Shown piece after piece: positions 9,842 to 19,048 of a DNA stretch of 35,751 nt. Origin of the DNA: Burkholderiaceae bacterium (GTDB lineage: Bacteria > Pseudomonadota > Gammaproteobacteria > Burkholderiales > Burkholderiaceae); the NCBI GenBank assembly GCA_947457875.1, contig CANGWV010000005.1, positions 1-35,751 on the forward strand. Reading direction: 5' to 3'. Below the pieces are notes generated by a model. That model had not been told where the DNA came from and searched no databases. It saw only the letters and a list, made by a program, of their open reading frames with translations. A program made the position numbers and the translations under genes. Position 1 is the stretch's first letter. Each line of letters opens with the position of its first letter.

Positions 9842-11008
9842 TTAGCGGCGACCAAACATCATCTGGCGCGCTAAACCGGTTTTGAGGGGTGGCAACCACT
9901 GTAGCAGTGATAGCGCGGCCCCACGGGCCGCGATTACAGGGGTAAGTGGAGAGGTAAATACGCGCGCTAAAAAATCGGTGATGCCAATCGTTGCTTTGCG
10001 ATCGGCTTGCCTGCTGAGACTGTATTCATGTAAGGCATTGTCAATCGCGTTACGTGATTTAGTGGAGCGCGATTGTTTTGAAAACAAACCGCTGAGTTGT
10101 TCTGCTAAGAGATAAGCATCACGCAAGCCCAGATTTAAACCTTGGCCAGCGACGGGGTGCAGGGCTTGCGCTGCATTGCCAATCCATACTTCATTGCCTT
10201 GTACGATGTCTTTGCGGTAGTTCAGGCCCAGCGGATAGAGTCGCCGATCACGAATCGATTTAAATTGGCCTACGCGCGAACCAAAGGTCGATTGAATCTC
10301 ATGCAAAAAATCCGCATCTGAAATGCCATTCAGTCTTTCTGCGGTGGCGGGTGAGCTGCACCACACCATATTAAGCACATGACTGCCGTGATGGCTCGGC
10401 AGTAAGGCCAATGGGCCTTCACTCGTAAAGCGCTCCCAGGCATGGTGAGGCTGGGCATGTTCAACTTCAACCAGGCCAACAAGGGCCGCCTGCTGGTAGT
10501 CGCGACCCGACTCGACCCAGTCTTGCTGGGTAAAGAGGCCGCCTTCCGCATGCACAATGCAGCGGGCAACAGAATGATCCTGAACACTATCGAGACCGGT
10601 GTGTTGCCAAACGAAGTGCGGTGTATTTTTTTGCAATTGACGCAAGGATTCTCTGAGGGCAAGGTGAATGCCGCGGTAGCGCACAATATGCCCCAGCGCT
10701 TCTTGATCCAATTCATCGCGGGTCATCAGCGCGCGACCAAATCGACCGACATGCGATACATGCACCGAATGGATGGCGCAGGAATCACTGGGCCATGCCT
10801 GAATCGTATCCAGTAATAACTTACTGCCGTGAGACAAGGCAATGCCTCGAGTGTCGCTGGCAACAATATCGCTATCGTTTTGTGGATTGCGATCAATCAA
10901 TTGGAGTGAGAGCTCTGGAAATTTTTGCAAGCACCATGCGGCGCAAGCTAAGCCTACTGGGCCGCCGCCAATGATTTGCACATCCACAGATGCATTTGAT
11001 GAAGACAT
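9842..11008 (-). CDS. ubiH: Ubiquinone-synthesis FAD hydroxylase, UbiH type
   Basis: Flavoprotein monooxygenase of ubiquinone biosynthesis; UbiH hydroxylates ring position C6 in Escherichia coli. The 388-residue protein has the FAD-binding GGGPVG loop (residues 14-19), the DTRGIALSHGS segment (52-62) and GNAAQALHPVAGQG (277-290). The last differs from the usual GDAAH of UbiF and UbiI but matches my recollection of Escherichia coli UbiH. Its stop-to-start gap with pepP is 2 bases, and pepP-ubiH adjacency is also found in enterics. Which ring carbon it modifies is not certain, since regioselectivity varies among betaproteobacterial members. Confidence 0.85.
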   Translation of the reverse strand: MSSSNASVDVQIIGGGPVGLACAAWCLQKFPELSLQLIDRNPQNDSDIVASDTRGIALSHGSKLLLDTIQAWPSDSCAIHSVHVSHVGRFGRALMTRDELDQEALGHIVRYRGIHLALRESLRQLQKNTPHFVWQHTGLDSVQDHSVARCIVHAEGGLFTQQDWVESGRDYQQAALVGLVEVEHAQPHHAWERFTSEGPLALLPSHHGSHVLNMVWCSSPATAERLNGISDADFLHEIQSTFGSRVGQFKSIRDRRLYPLGLNYRKDIVQGNEVWIGNAAQALHPVAGQGLNLGLRDAYLLAEQLSGLFSKQSRSTKSRNAIDNALHEYSLSRQADRKATIGITDFLARVFTSPLTPVIAARGAALSLLQWLPPLKTGLARQMMFGRR

Positions 11009-11010
11009 GA

Positions 11011-12381
11011 TTAGCCGCGCATCACCGCTTCGATCTCATCGGCCTTGACCGGGACGCCACGGGAAATCAAGTCACATCCATTTTTAGTGACTAGGGCATC
11101 GTCTTCAATCCGAATGCCGATGTTCCAAAATGCCTCTGGTACATCGTCTGCTGGGCGGACATACAAGCCGGGCTCGATGGTTAGCATCATGTTTTCGCAA
11201 AGAATGCGCCATGGCTTTTCAGTAGCATTGCTTGCGCCTGCTTCGCGATACGATCCAACATCGTGTACGTCCATACCCAACCAGTGACTGGTGCGGTGCA
11301 TATAGAAACGGCGGAAGGCGCCTGTTTCGATCGCGTTGTCGAGTGAGCCCAATTGATGCAATGAGAGGAGTTTTTCATCCAACATACCTTGCGTTAAGAC
11401 ACGTACCGCAGCATCGTGAGGTTGCATAAAGGTATTACCAGGCTTCGTGGCATCCACCGCTGCTTCTTGTGCAGCTAAGGTGATGTCATACAGCGCCCGC
11501 TGCGCCGCTGAATAACGCCCATTAATTGGAAAAGTGCGTGTAATGTCAGAGGCATAGCCATCGAGTTCACAACCAGCATCAATCAAACACAAATCCCCAG
11601 ATTGCAGTTCGGCAGCGCTGGCACGGTAATGCAAGATGCATGCATTAGCGCCTGCAGCAACGATGCTGTTGTAGGCTACGCTCTGCGCCCCGCTATGACG
11701 AAACGTGTGCAATAACTCCGCCTCAATTTGGTATTCGCGCTGGCCAGGTCGGCAGGTGCGCATGGCACGCAAATGCGCTTCTGCAGAAATCGCTGCGGCA
11801 CGCCGCATGGTTTCAATTTCGCTGGGGTCTTTAAAGAGGCGCATTTCATGAACGAGTGCTTCAACATCACGAAACTCCGATGGGGCATTCACTCCAGCAC
11901 GCGCTTGGCCACGAACGCGATCAATCCAATGGCGAATACGGCGATCGGTTTCAGCGCTACTGGCTAAGCGAATGTACAGCGCCATTTGATCGGCTAGTAG
12001 CTTGGGCAACTCCTGATCCAGTTCCGAATTAGGGTATGCATGGTCTACCCCTAGGTAATCTGGAGCGGCTTCTGGCCCTAAGCGCAGGCCATCCCAAATT
12101 TCCCGCTCGGCATCTTTAGGGCGGCAAAAGAGGTGTGCCACAACGGTATTGCGATCAACCTGCAAAACCAGGGTTGCGCCCGGCTCGTCAAATCCAGTGA
12201 GGTAAAAGAAATCACTGTCATGCCGATACGGAAATTCACTATCGCGGTTACGCAATTGCTCTGGTGCCGTGGAGAGGATGGCAATGCCGCCGCCAGACTG
12301 TTCTCGAATGCGCCCGGCCAACTTAGCGCGACGCTGGCGGTAGAGTTCAGCCTGAAAAACAGGGGGGTTAATTGGGGTCAT
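11011..12381 (-). CDS. pepP: Xaa-Pro aminopeptidase P
   Basis: Dimanganese M24 peptidase that removes an N-terminal residue preceding proline. The 456-residue protein has the N-terminal creatinase-like domain (SEFPYRHDSDFFYLTGF) and a C-terminal pita-bread domain with all metal ligands visible: two aspartates in DAGCELDGYASDITRTF, His in TSHWLGMDVHD, Glu in LTIEPGLY and Glu in GIRIEDD. Its start overlaps the murU end by 14 bases, and it ends 2 bases before ubiH, so it belongs to the amgK-murU-pepP-ubiH operon. Confidence 0.95.
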   Translation of the reverse strand: MTPINPPVFQAELYRQRRAKLAGRIREQSGGGIAILSTAPEQLRNRDSEFPYRHDSDFFYLTGFDEPGATLVLQVDRNTVVAHLFCRPKDAEREIWDGLRLGPEAAPDYLGVDHAYPNSELDQELPKLLADQMALYIRLASSAETDRRIRHWIDRVRGQARAGVNAPSEFRDVEALVHEMRLFKDPSEIETMRRAAAISAEAHLRAMRTCRPGQREYQIEAELLHTFRHSGAQSVAYNSIVAAGANACILHYRASAAELQSGDLCLIDAGCELDGYASDITRTFPINGRYSAAQRALYDITLAAQEAAVDATKPGNTFMQPHDAAVRVLTQGMLDEKLLSLHQLGSLDNAIETGAFRRFYMHRTSHWLGMDVHDVGSYREAGASNATEKPWRILCENMMLTIEPGLYVRPADDVPEAFWNIGIRIEDDALVTKNGCDLISRGVPVKADEIEAVMRG

Positions 12382-13117
12382 AAGATTGATTTAGCTCGTG
12401 TAAACGCTGTGGTGTCCCTACATCGTGCCACGGACCGGTATATTTTTCACCGAAGACGTGATTTTCGGCCATAGCCAAGCGCAGTAGAGGGGCTAATTTC
12501 GCAGCCTCACCCGGGCGTAGATCTTTAAATAGGGATTGGTGATAAATGCCAATGCCAGAAAAGGTCAGTTTCGTTTCCTGCGACTGGGGGGTGATTGACT
12601 TGTCGCTGACATGATTCCCTTCCAGGTAAAAATCGCCCTCCGGGTGCTGTGGGGGGTTTGGCACCAGCGCTAAATAGGCAAGTGGCTTAACCCCACTATT
12701 TAAATGCGCCTGAAAGCGGCTTGTAAATGCAGCAATGGGGAATCCAGGACAAAATACATCGCCATTGATCACTAAAAAGTAGGGCTCTGGATTGATTAGC
12801 GATAGGGCTTGGCGGATGCCCCCGGCGGTCTCAAGTGCTTTTTCTTCTGGCGAGTACTGGATTTGTACTCCCCACCGTGCCCCATCTCTCAAAGCCGATT
12901 CGATTTGCTCGCCGAGCCACGCATGATTAATGACAATCCGATTGGTGTTTGCGGCAATTAATGCTTCGATGTGCCACTCCAATAATGACTTACCTTGAAT
13001 CTGCAGGAGCGGCTTTGGTGTTGTGTCTGTTAGCGGGCGCATGCGTTCGCCACGCCCTGCAGCCAACAAAAGGCATGGCAATGATTTTTGGGTAGGCGAG
13101 CTATTCATGGGGTGCAT
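12368..13117 (-). CDS. murU: N-acetylmuramate alpha-1-phosphate uridylyltransferase
   Basis: Nucleotidyltransferase of the GlmU/RmlA fold. In the AmgK-MurU recycling route it joins UTP and MurNAc-1-phosphate to give UDP-MurNAc, bypassing MurA and MurB. The 249-residue protein has the signature AAGRGERMRPLT (residues 19-30), KPLL, and the metal-binding NGD (118-120). The assignment as MurU rather than a general sugar nucleotidyltransferase rests on its position directly after amgK and beside lptD, as in Pseudomonas. Its ATG overlaps the amgK stop (TAATG), and its end overlaps pepP by 14 bases. A second ATG lies three codons in. Confidence 0.88.
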   Translation of the reverse strand: MHPMNSSPTQKSLPCLLLAAGRGERMRPLTDTTPKPLLQIQGKSLLEWHIEALIAANTNRIVINHAWLGEQIESALRDGARWGVQIQYSPEEKALETAGGIRQALSLINPEPYFLVINGDVFCPGFPIAAFTSRFQAHLNSGVKPLAYLALVPNPPQHPEGDFYLEGNHVSDKSITPQSQETKLTFSGIGIYHQSLFKDLRPGEAAKLAPLLRLAMAENHVFGEKYTGPWHDVGTPQRLHELNQSYDPN

Positions 13118-14124
13118 TACTTGACCGAGCTAATGCCGTTAGCACGCTCTAATATTCTGGCCAGTGGTTTTAATTCAATGTAGCGATTGGCAGTAGCAAG
13201 GGCGTATTTCAATACCAGCGGAATATCCTTGAGATAACCATCTTTGCCATCGCGGTGATATAGGCGCGCAAAAATTCCTAAGACCTTAATATGGCGTTGC
13301 AAGCCCATCCACTCAAAGTCACGATAGAACTCACCAAAATCAGCGTGCATCGGTAAGCCTTTTTTACGACCCAACTCCCAATAGCGAGCAACCCAGTCGA
13401 TCACGCGTTCTTCAGGCCACTCTATGTAAGCATCGCGCCATAGGGATGCGGCATCGTACGTTATCGGTCCATACACAGCATCCTGAAAATCCAAGATGCC
13501 TGGATTTTTAGTTTCAGTGCGCATGAGATTACGCGAATGAAAATCGCGATGGACATAAACCTGAGGCTGTGAAAGATTATTTTTTAAGATTAAAGCAAAT
13601 ACATTGCGCAGGTATTTTTCTTCATCTGTAGTCAGTTCAAATTGGAGGTGTTTTTTTAAATACCACTCCGGCAATAGATCTAATTCGCGTTGCAATAATG
13701 CCTCTGAATAATCCGGTAAAACGCCAGGCTGACTTGCTAATTGCATTGCGACTAGCGCATCGATTGTATCGCTATATAGCGCATCCGCATTGGAATCGGT
13801 GAGTACTGTCAGGTAGGTGGTTGATCCTAAATCAGTCAGCAGCAAAAACCCATCGGATGTATTTTTTTCAAGAACATGAGGTACATGTAGGCCTGCATGT
13901 TGGAGTAATTCAGCGATCGCAATAAAGGCCCCAACCGGCTCGGATTGCGGGGGCGCATCCATCACAATCAGGGTGGGATACAAGGCATTTTGGCTATGGA
14001 GCCGAAAATAGCGCCGAAAGCTCGCATCAGACGATGCGGGTACGAGCGATGACAGGTCAAGCTCCCAGCTGGTGGGGAGGCCTTCTAGCCAGTGGCGGAG
14101 GGTGTCTAGGCGGTTATTGGGCAT
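13117..14124 (-). CDS. amgK: N-acetylmuramate/N-acetylglucosamine anomeric kinase
   Basis: Aminoglycoside-phosphotransferase-fold kinase that phosphorylates the anomeric hydroxyl of MurNAc or GlcNAc in the cell-wall recycling route. The 335-residue product has the catalytic loop VHRDFHSRN (residues 191-199) and the metal-binding DFQDA (212-216), with the early segment SSDASFRRYFR typical of AmgK proteins. It is the first gene of the amgK-murU-pepP-ubiH run and diverges from lptD with only 31 bases between start codons. A generic phosphotransferase label would also fit, but coupling to murU supports AmgK. Confidence 0.88.
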   Translation of the reverse strand: MPNNRLDTLRHWLEGLPTSWELDLSSLVPASSDASFRRYFRLHSQNALYPTLIVMDAPPQSEPVGAFIAIAELLQHAGLHVPHVLEKNTSDGFLLLTDLGSTTYLTVLTDSNADALYSDTIDALVAMQLASQPGVLPDYSEALLQRELDLLPEWYLKKHLQFELTTDEEKYLRNVFALILKNNLSQPQVYVHRDFHSRNLMRTETKNPGILDFQDAVYGPITYDAASLWRDAYIEWPEERVIDWVARYWELGRKKGLPMHADFGEFYRDFEWMGLQRHIKVLGIFARLYHRDGKDGYLKDIPLVLKYALATANRYIELKPLARILERANGISSVK

Positions 14125-14133
14125 ATCGATTCG

Positions 14134-14139
14134 TATAAT
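14134..14139 (+). promoter_or_regulatory. Candidate -10 box for lptD
   Basis: A perfect TATAAT lies 16 bases before the chosen lptD ATG, inside the 31-base gap to amgK. No convincing -35 hexamer is present 16-18 bases upstream, where the amgK coding sequence lies. If used, transcription would begin about 10 bases before the ATG, leaving almost no leader. Confidence 0.3.
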
Positions 14140-14155
14140 AAGTGGGTCTGCATTT

Positions 14156-16633
14156 ATGAGCCATTATCGCCGTCGCGCTGGACTTTGCGCCCCCCTTGTT
14201 TTTACCCCATTTTTACGAGTAATGATGGGGTGTTTTTGGCTGTATTTTTCAACGACAGCATTTGCTCAGGCGCCGGCCTCAAGTCTCTCATCTTCGCAGC
14301 GCACTAACCCTAATTTTGTCTTGATTCCAGACCGGGGTAACGTCAGTGTTTTGAAGTTAGATGATCAATTGCGCGTTGGCAAACCCATTTCAGACAACCA
14401 AGCCTTAACGTTCACCTTTAGTGATTCGATTCAAGGCATTGTTGATCGTGAAATGAAACTCAAAGGCCGCGCTCAAATTCGACGCAATGACACCGTTCTT
14501 AAAGCCGATGAAATTATTTATCACCCCGATACCGATATTGCCGATTTAATCGGCAATGTAGAAATGATCAAAGGCAACTCCACATTCCGAGGTCCTAAGG
14601 CGAGTTTCAAAGTAGATGCTCGGCAAGGTGAAATGCAAGAGCCTGCCTACGAAATGCGTGATAACCGCTCGAGTGGCAAGGCGAAAAAATTAACGATTCA
14701 ATCGTCCGATATTTTTGTATTTGATAAGGGAACCTATTCGACTTGCTCGCCCGATAACTTGGATTGGTATTTCACAGCAGATCGTATGGAAGTCGATAAC
14801 GAGCAAAAAGAGATGACAGGCACCAACGGTGTTATGCGATTCTTTAATGTACCAATTGCATATACACCCTACTTTAGTCTACCAATATCAAACCAACGAC
14901 GCTCGGGTTTACTTGCTCCGATTACAGGCTACAGTTCCAATAACGGTATTGATGTAACACAGCCCTATTACTTCAATATTGCACCCAATCGCGATCTGTT
15001 AATCATGCCTCGATATATGACGTTTCGTGGCACCCAATTGGGCGGCTCGTATCGCTACATTGATCCAAAATATTCCGGCAATATAGCAGCGGAATATTTA
15101 CCTTATGACAAAATAATGGGGCGTGATCGGTGGAAGTACGATTGGCAGCAGCGACAGAGTATTGCGCCGAATTGGAATGGGTATGCCAACATTGCACGGG
15201 TTTCGGATAATTTATACCCAATCGATTTTTCAAGAGGATTGGCTGGCGGCATCACCAGTCAATTTAGACAAGAGGTAGGAACCACATCCGCAGTAAAGGG
15301 CTGGAATGTTTCGGCTAGGGCAATGACCTTCCAGACCTTACAGCCCGATCCTACGGTAACAGTGCAATCGCCGTATAACGTATTGCCCCAAGTTGTTGCG
15401 GCCTACAATAGCCAGAACGCCCTACTTGCCCAGGATCGCAGTCGGCAATTTGTTAGCCTGCCTACGGGTCCGCAAGTAAATTTTTCGAGCGATTTCACCC
15501 GTTTTGCCTATAACATCGGCGGTAACTTAGCCGCTACTGCCCCGGGCGTTTTTAGCCAAGCTGACCGAACGGTAGTCAAGGCAGCCGTTGGCATGCCAAC
15601 AATAACGCCTGGTTACTACATTAAGCCAAAGCTCAGTGTGCAGTCGAATAACTATAATGCGACCGCATTCGTACCTGGCTATCCGCCGGCACAGGGCTTT
15701 ACCATCCCCACCTTAAGTTTGGATTCGGGATTAGCATTTGAACGTGAGGCAGCAGAGCTCAAAGGCTTTTTTGGGCGCGACATGCTGGTGACGATGGAGC
15801 CGCGGGCGTTTTATGTCTTCACTCCATTTCAAGATCAATCGTCTACTCCCCTGTTTGATACTGCCAATGCCGGTTTTGGTATTACCCAAATCTTCAGTGA
15901 AAATACCTTTGTGGGCAATGACCGTGTTGCCGATAACAATAAGCTAACCATGGGCGTGACTAGTCGCATGATTGAGGCCGCAACTGGGGCAGAGCGAGCG
16001 AATGTGACCTTGGCGCAACGCCAGGATTTCACTGGACAGCGGGTGGGTTTGACGAACACGATACAAAATCCCACCACCTACTCCGATACCTTAGGTGCTG
16101 GCTCGGTTCGACTCATGGGTAACTTTAACGTGGATGCATTTGGCCAATACAACACCCAGCTCAATCGCCTGGTTCAGACGACGGTTGGCGGTAGCTGGCG
16201 ACCCACCATGGGTCGAAGCCTTAATTTTGGCTATCGCAACGTTTGGAGTCCTCCTGTATCCGCCTCGCCTGAAAACAATATACAAGCCACTCCAGGCACT
16301 ACCACCACCGATCAATACAATATTTCTGGCCAGTGGCCCATAACCCGCAAGATTTCCACGCTAGGCCGCTGGGGATATGACGCTTTGACCTTAAATACCC
16401 TTAATTTACTGGCGGCTTTGGAATACAAAGAAGACTGCTGGACCGGTCGATTTGCTTACTCTCAGGTTCGCAACACCACCCAAATCACCACAACCCAAGT
16501 GCTATTTCAAATCGAATTTAGGGGATTTGGAGCCGCCGGTAGTAATCCAGTTGATATCATGAGGTTAAATGTTCCGGGATACATGCCGACCACCAGAACA
16601 ATACCGCCCTCAATTTATGAGAACTACCAATGA
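14156..16633 (+). CDS. lptD: LPS-assembly protein LptD
   Basis: Outer-membrane translocon that, with the lipoprotein LptE, inserts LPS into the outer leaflet. The 825-residue protein has a signal peptide ending near FAQA (about residue 39), an LptA-like jellyroll domain (LKADEIIYHPDTDIADLIGNV), then a large C-terminal beta-barrel with the conserved FFNVPIAYTPYFSLPI segment. The chosen ATG gives a basic n-region (SHYRRRAG). The frame is open upstream to 14072 but that would overlap amgK, and ATGs at 14219 and 14222 are alternatives. Only two cysteines remain after signal cleavage: Cys197 (STCSPD) and Cys761 (EDCWTG). It is followed by surA with an ATGA overlap. Confidence 0.96.
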   Translation: MSHYRRRAGLCAPLVFTPFLRVMMGCFWLYFSTTAFAQAPASSLSSSQRTNPNFVLIPDRGNVSVLKLDDQLRVGKPISDNQALTFTFSDSIQGIVDREMKLKGRAQIRRNDTVLKADEIIYHPDTDIADLIGNVEMIKGNSTFRGPKASFKVDARQGEMQEPAYEMRDNRSSGKAKKLTIQSSDIFVFDKGTYSTCSPDNLDWYFTADRMEVDNEQKEMTGTNGVMRFFNVPIAYTPYFSLPISNQRRSGLLAPITGYSSNNGIDVTQPYYFNIAPNRDLLIMPRYMTFRGTQLGGSYRYIDPKYSGNIAAEYLPYDKIMGRDRWKYDWQQRQSIAPNWNGYANIARVSDNLYPIDFSRGLAGGITSQFRQEVGTTSAVKGWNVSARAMTFQTLQPDPTVTVQSPYNVLPQVVAAYNSQNALLAQDRSRQFVSLPTGPQVNFSSDFTRFAYNIGGNLAATAPGVFSQADRTVVKAAVGMPTITPGYYIKPKLSVQSNNYNATAFVPGYPPAQGFTIPTLSLDSGLAFEREAAELKGFFGRDMLVTMEPRAFYVFTPFQDQSSTPLFDTANAGFGITQIFSENTFVGNDRVADNNKLTMGVTSRMIEAATGAERANVTLAQRQDFTGQRVGLTNTIQNPTTYSDTLGAGSVRLMGNFNVDAFGQYNTQLNRLVQTTVGGSWRPTMGRSLNFGYRNVWSPPVSASPENNIQATPGTTTTDQYNISGQWPITRKISTLGRWGYDALTLNTLNLLAALEYKEDCWTGRFAYSQVRNTTQITTTQVLFQIEFRGFGAAGSNPVDIMRLNVPGYMPTTRTIPPSIYENYQ

Positions 16634-18063
16634 CGTTTTGCATGAACCGCAGCATTAGACTAATTCATACTCTTTTCTTGTTTGCCTGTGTTGCAGTGGC
16701 ATCTCCAAGTTATGCCCAATCCAAAGTCCCTGCAAGTGTGTCTGACAATAAGATACGGGATATTGATGGCGTCGCTGCTGTAGTTAATACGGGCTTTGTC
16801 ACTCGTAAAGAAATTGATGATCGTGTGGCAACCATTACAAAACAGGGCGGCGGCGCAGCGATGCCCGATAAAGACACCCTGCGTAAGCAAGTACTCGAAC
16901 GCCTAATCGTAGAAAAAATTCAACTGCAAGATGCGGAGCAGAGCGGTATCAGTGTTAGCAATGCTGAGCTCGATAAAATCATTGCAGATATTGCCGCTCG
17001 AAATAAATTAAGCATGGCTGAATTTCGGGCAACCATTCAGAAGTCGGGATCGAGTTTTGCGCGTTACCGAGAAATGCTGCGAGAGGACATTATTGTGACG
17101 CGCTTTCGGGAGCGGGAAGTAGATTCACAAATAAAGATCTCTGATGCGGAAGTCGATAATTACATTAGTGAGCGCACTCGGGCCATGAATACCCCTGCAG
17201 CCAGTTCACCAGCTACGGGCGGACAAGAGGAGTTAGATGTTGCGCAAATTTTTATTCCCGTCGATACGAATGCGGGGCCTGGCACGATTGCGGAGGCGCG
17301 TAAACAAGCCGACGCCTTGTTACGGGAAGCGCGTGGCGATGTGGATTTCTTACAGCTTGGTGCAAAGGCAGCAAAAGAAAATCCACGTATTAAGTTTCAG
17401 AATTTAGGCTATCGCACACCAGACCGATTGCCCCAGCTGTTTCTTGAGGCGGTACGCAACATCGGCCCTGGACAGCTAGCAAATACGGTAGTAAAAAGCC
17501 CAGCTGGTTTTCATGTACTTAAAGTCTTAGATCGCCGAGTAATGATGGCAGCAAGCCAAGCGCCAATTCCAGAGGCGATGGGTGACACAACACCAAAAAA
17601 CATTACGATTACAGAGACCAATGCGCGCCACATCCTTTTGCGCAATCGGGTCGGCCTAACGGATGCCGATGCGGAGCGGCGTTTGTCCGGATACCGTGAT
17701 CAAGTTCGTGCCAAGGCGGCTGATTTCGGTGAATTGGCGAAGAAGCATTCTGAGGATGGCTCTGCGGCCAACGGTGGTGTGCTCGGCTGGATGTCCCCTG
17801 GTCAGTTGGTGCCTGAGTTTGAGGTCGCTATGAATCGATTGCAAATAGGTGAAGTGAGCAATCCGGTGAAGACCGAGTTTGGCTGGCACTTAATTCAAGT
17901 GCTTGAGCGCCGTGATGCTCAGTTAACCGTTGAAAAGCAGCGTGAATTCGCACGGGCTGCCATACGCGAACGTAAGTTTGAGCAGCTTTATCAAGATTGG
18001 CTCCGTCAATTGCGCGATACAGCGACTGTGCGTATTCTTAACTTAGACAATGTCACGCGTTGA
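16630..18063 (+). CDS. surA: Periplasmic chaperone and peptidyl-prolyl isomerase SurA
   Basis: Periplasmic chaperone for outer-membrane proteins, LptD being a known client. The 477-residue protein begins with a signal peptide ending near SYAQS, followed by a SurA N-terminal chaperone domain (DGVAAVVNTGFVTRKEIDDR), a degenerate first parvulin domain (about residues 198-300) and a second parvulin domain (about 326-432) with the NARHILL and GGVLGWMSPGQLVPEF motifs. The start codon overlaps the lptD stop (ATGA). An ATG four codons later is an alternative. The next gene, pdxA, begins inside its last codons. Confidence 0.96.
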   Translation: MTFCMNRSIRLIHTLFLFACVAVASPSYAQSKVPASVSDNKIRDIDGVAAVVNTGFVTRKEIDDRVATITKQGGGAAMPDKDTLRKQVLERLIVEKIQLQDAEQSGISVSNAELDKIIADIAARNKLSMAEFRATIQKSGSSFARYREMLREDIIVTRFREREVDSQIKISDAEVDNYISERTRAMNTPAASSPATGGQEELDVAQIFIPVDTNAGPGTIAEARKQADALLREARGDVDFLQLGAKAAKENPRIKFQNLGYRTPDRLPQLFLEAVRNIGPGQLANTVVKSPAGFHVLKVLDRRVMMAASQAPIPEAMGDTTPKNITITETNARHILLRNRVGLTDADAERRLSGYRDQVRAKAADFGELAKKHSEDGSAANGGVLGWMSPGQLVPEFEVAMNRLQIGEVSNPVKTEFGWHLIQVLERRDAQLTVEKQREFARAAIRERKFEQLYQDWLRQLRDTATVRILNLDNVTR

Positions 18064-19048
18064 TTTAGTCATTACAACGGGTGAGCCTGCTGGTATTGGT
18101 CCTGAGGTATCGGCTCAAGCAGCACAGGCTTTTTTGCAAGAGCAGGAGGACGTCCACATCACATTGATTGGTGATCCGACTCTTTTTAGAGATGGCCCAA
18201 GACATCCGCGCTTGCAGATTGAGTCGATAAAACTAAACAAGCCAGTTACTTCAGGTGTGCTCAATCCAAATAATGCAGCCTATGTATTGGCTACGCTTGA
18301 TGCTGCAATAGCTGGATGTCAAACTGAGCGTTTTCAGGCCATGGTGACTGCCCCTGTGCATAAGGGTGTTATCAATCAATCCGGCATTGTATTTACGGGG
18401 CATACAGAGTACCTAGCAGCAGCTTGTGGAGTACAACGCGTAGTGATGCTGCTATGCGCTAACTTGCCTGCTGGTTTAATGGGTTTGCAGAGCGGTTTGC
18501 CATTGCGTGTTGCTCTCACCACCATTCATATGCCGCTTGCTTTAGTTTCAGCGCAAATCACCGTCAAGACGGTGCTGGAGACAATTGAGATTCTGCACGC
18601 CGGCTTAAAGAATCAATTTGGTATTGCCCAGCCACGGATTTTGGTTGCTGGTCTCAACCCCCATGCAGGCGAGGGTGGCTATTTGGGCTCAGAAGAAAGT
18701 ACGACGATAGAGCCGGCGATTGCACAGGCGCAGCAAGCTGGTATTCGAGTAGAAGGACCATTTCCAGGAGACACTCTATTTGATTTGCGCTCACTGGATC
18801 GGGTGGATGCGTATTTAGCCATGTACCACGATCAAGGCTTGGCCCCATTTAAATTGGTGGCATTTAATAGTGGCGTAAACGTAACGCTTGGATTACCGAT
18901 TATTCGTACATCAGTAGACCATGGCACTGCACTGGATATTGCGGGTAAGGGAGTGGCTGATGCGGGAAGCATGCTTGAAGCCATCCGCCTTGCATTTCAG
19001 CTTGCTCGGCATCGTAAGACTTTCATAGCCAATGCATCAGGCGCGTAA
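18050..19048 (+). CDS. pdxA: 4-hydroxythreonine-4-phosphate dehydrogenase
   Basis: NAD-dependent enzyme of the DXP-dependent vitamin B6 pathway; oxidises 4-phosphohydroxy-threonine, and the product decarboxylates. The 332-residue protein opens with ITTGEPAGIGPE (residues 8-19) and retains the three metal-binding histidines, His160 (TTIH), His205 (LNPHAGEGG) and His260 (MYHDQG), plus the substrate-contacting GHTE (117-120). It overlaps surA by 14 bases and rsmA by 17 bases, which suggests translational coupling in lptD-surA-pdxA-rsmA, the order also known from enterics. Confidence 0.97.
   Translation: MSRVDLVITTGEPAGIGPEVSAQAAQAFLQEQEDVHITLIGDPTLFRDGPRHPRLQIESIKLNKPVTSGVLNPNNAAYVLATLDAAIAGCQTERFQAMVTAPVHKGVINQSGIVFTGHTEYLAAACGVQRVVMLLCANLPAGLMGLQSGLPLRVALTTIHMPLALVSAQITVKTVLETIEILHAGLKNQFGIAQPRILVAGLNPHAGEGGYLGSEESTTIEPAIAQAQQAGIRVEGPFPGDTLFDLRSLDRVDAYLAMYHDQGLAPFKLVAFNSGVNVTLGLPIIRTSVDHGTALDIAGKGVADAGSMLEAIRLAFQLARHRKTFIANASGA

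Noticed and set aside
14072-14155. Upstream extension of the lptD frame
   Set aside because: It would overlap amgK and place 28 non-signal residues before a normal signal peptide; the ATG at 14156 is preferred.
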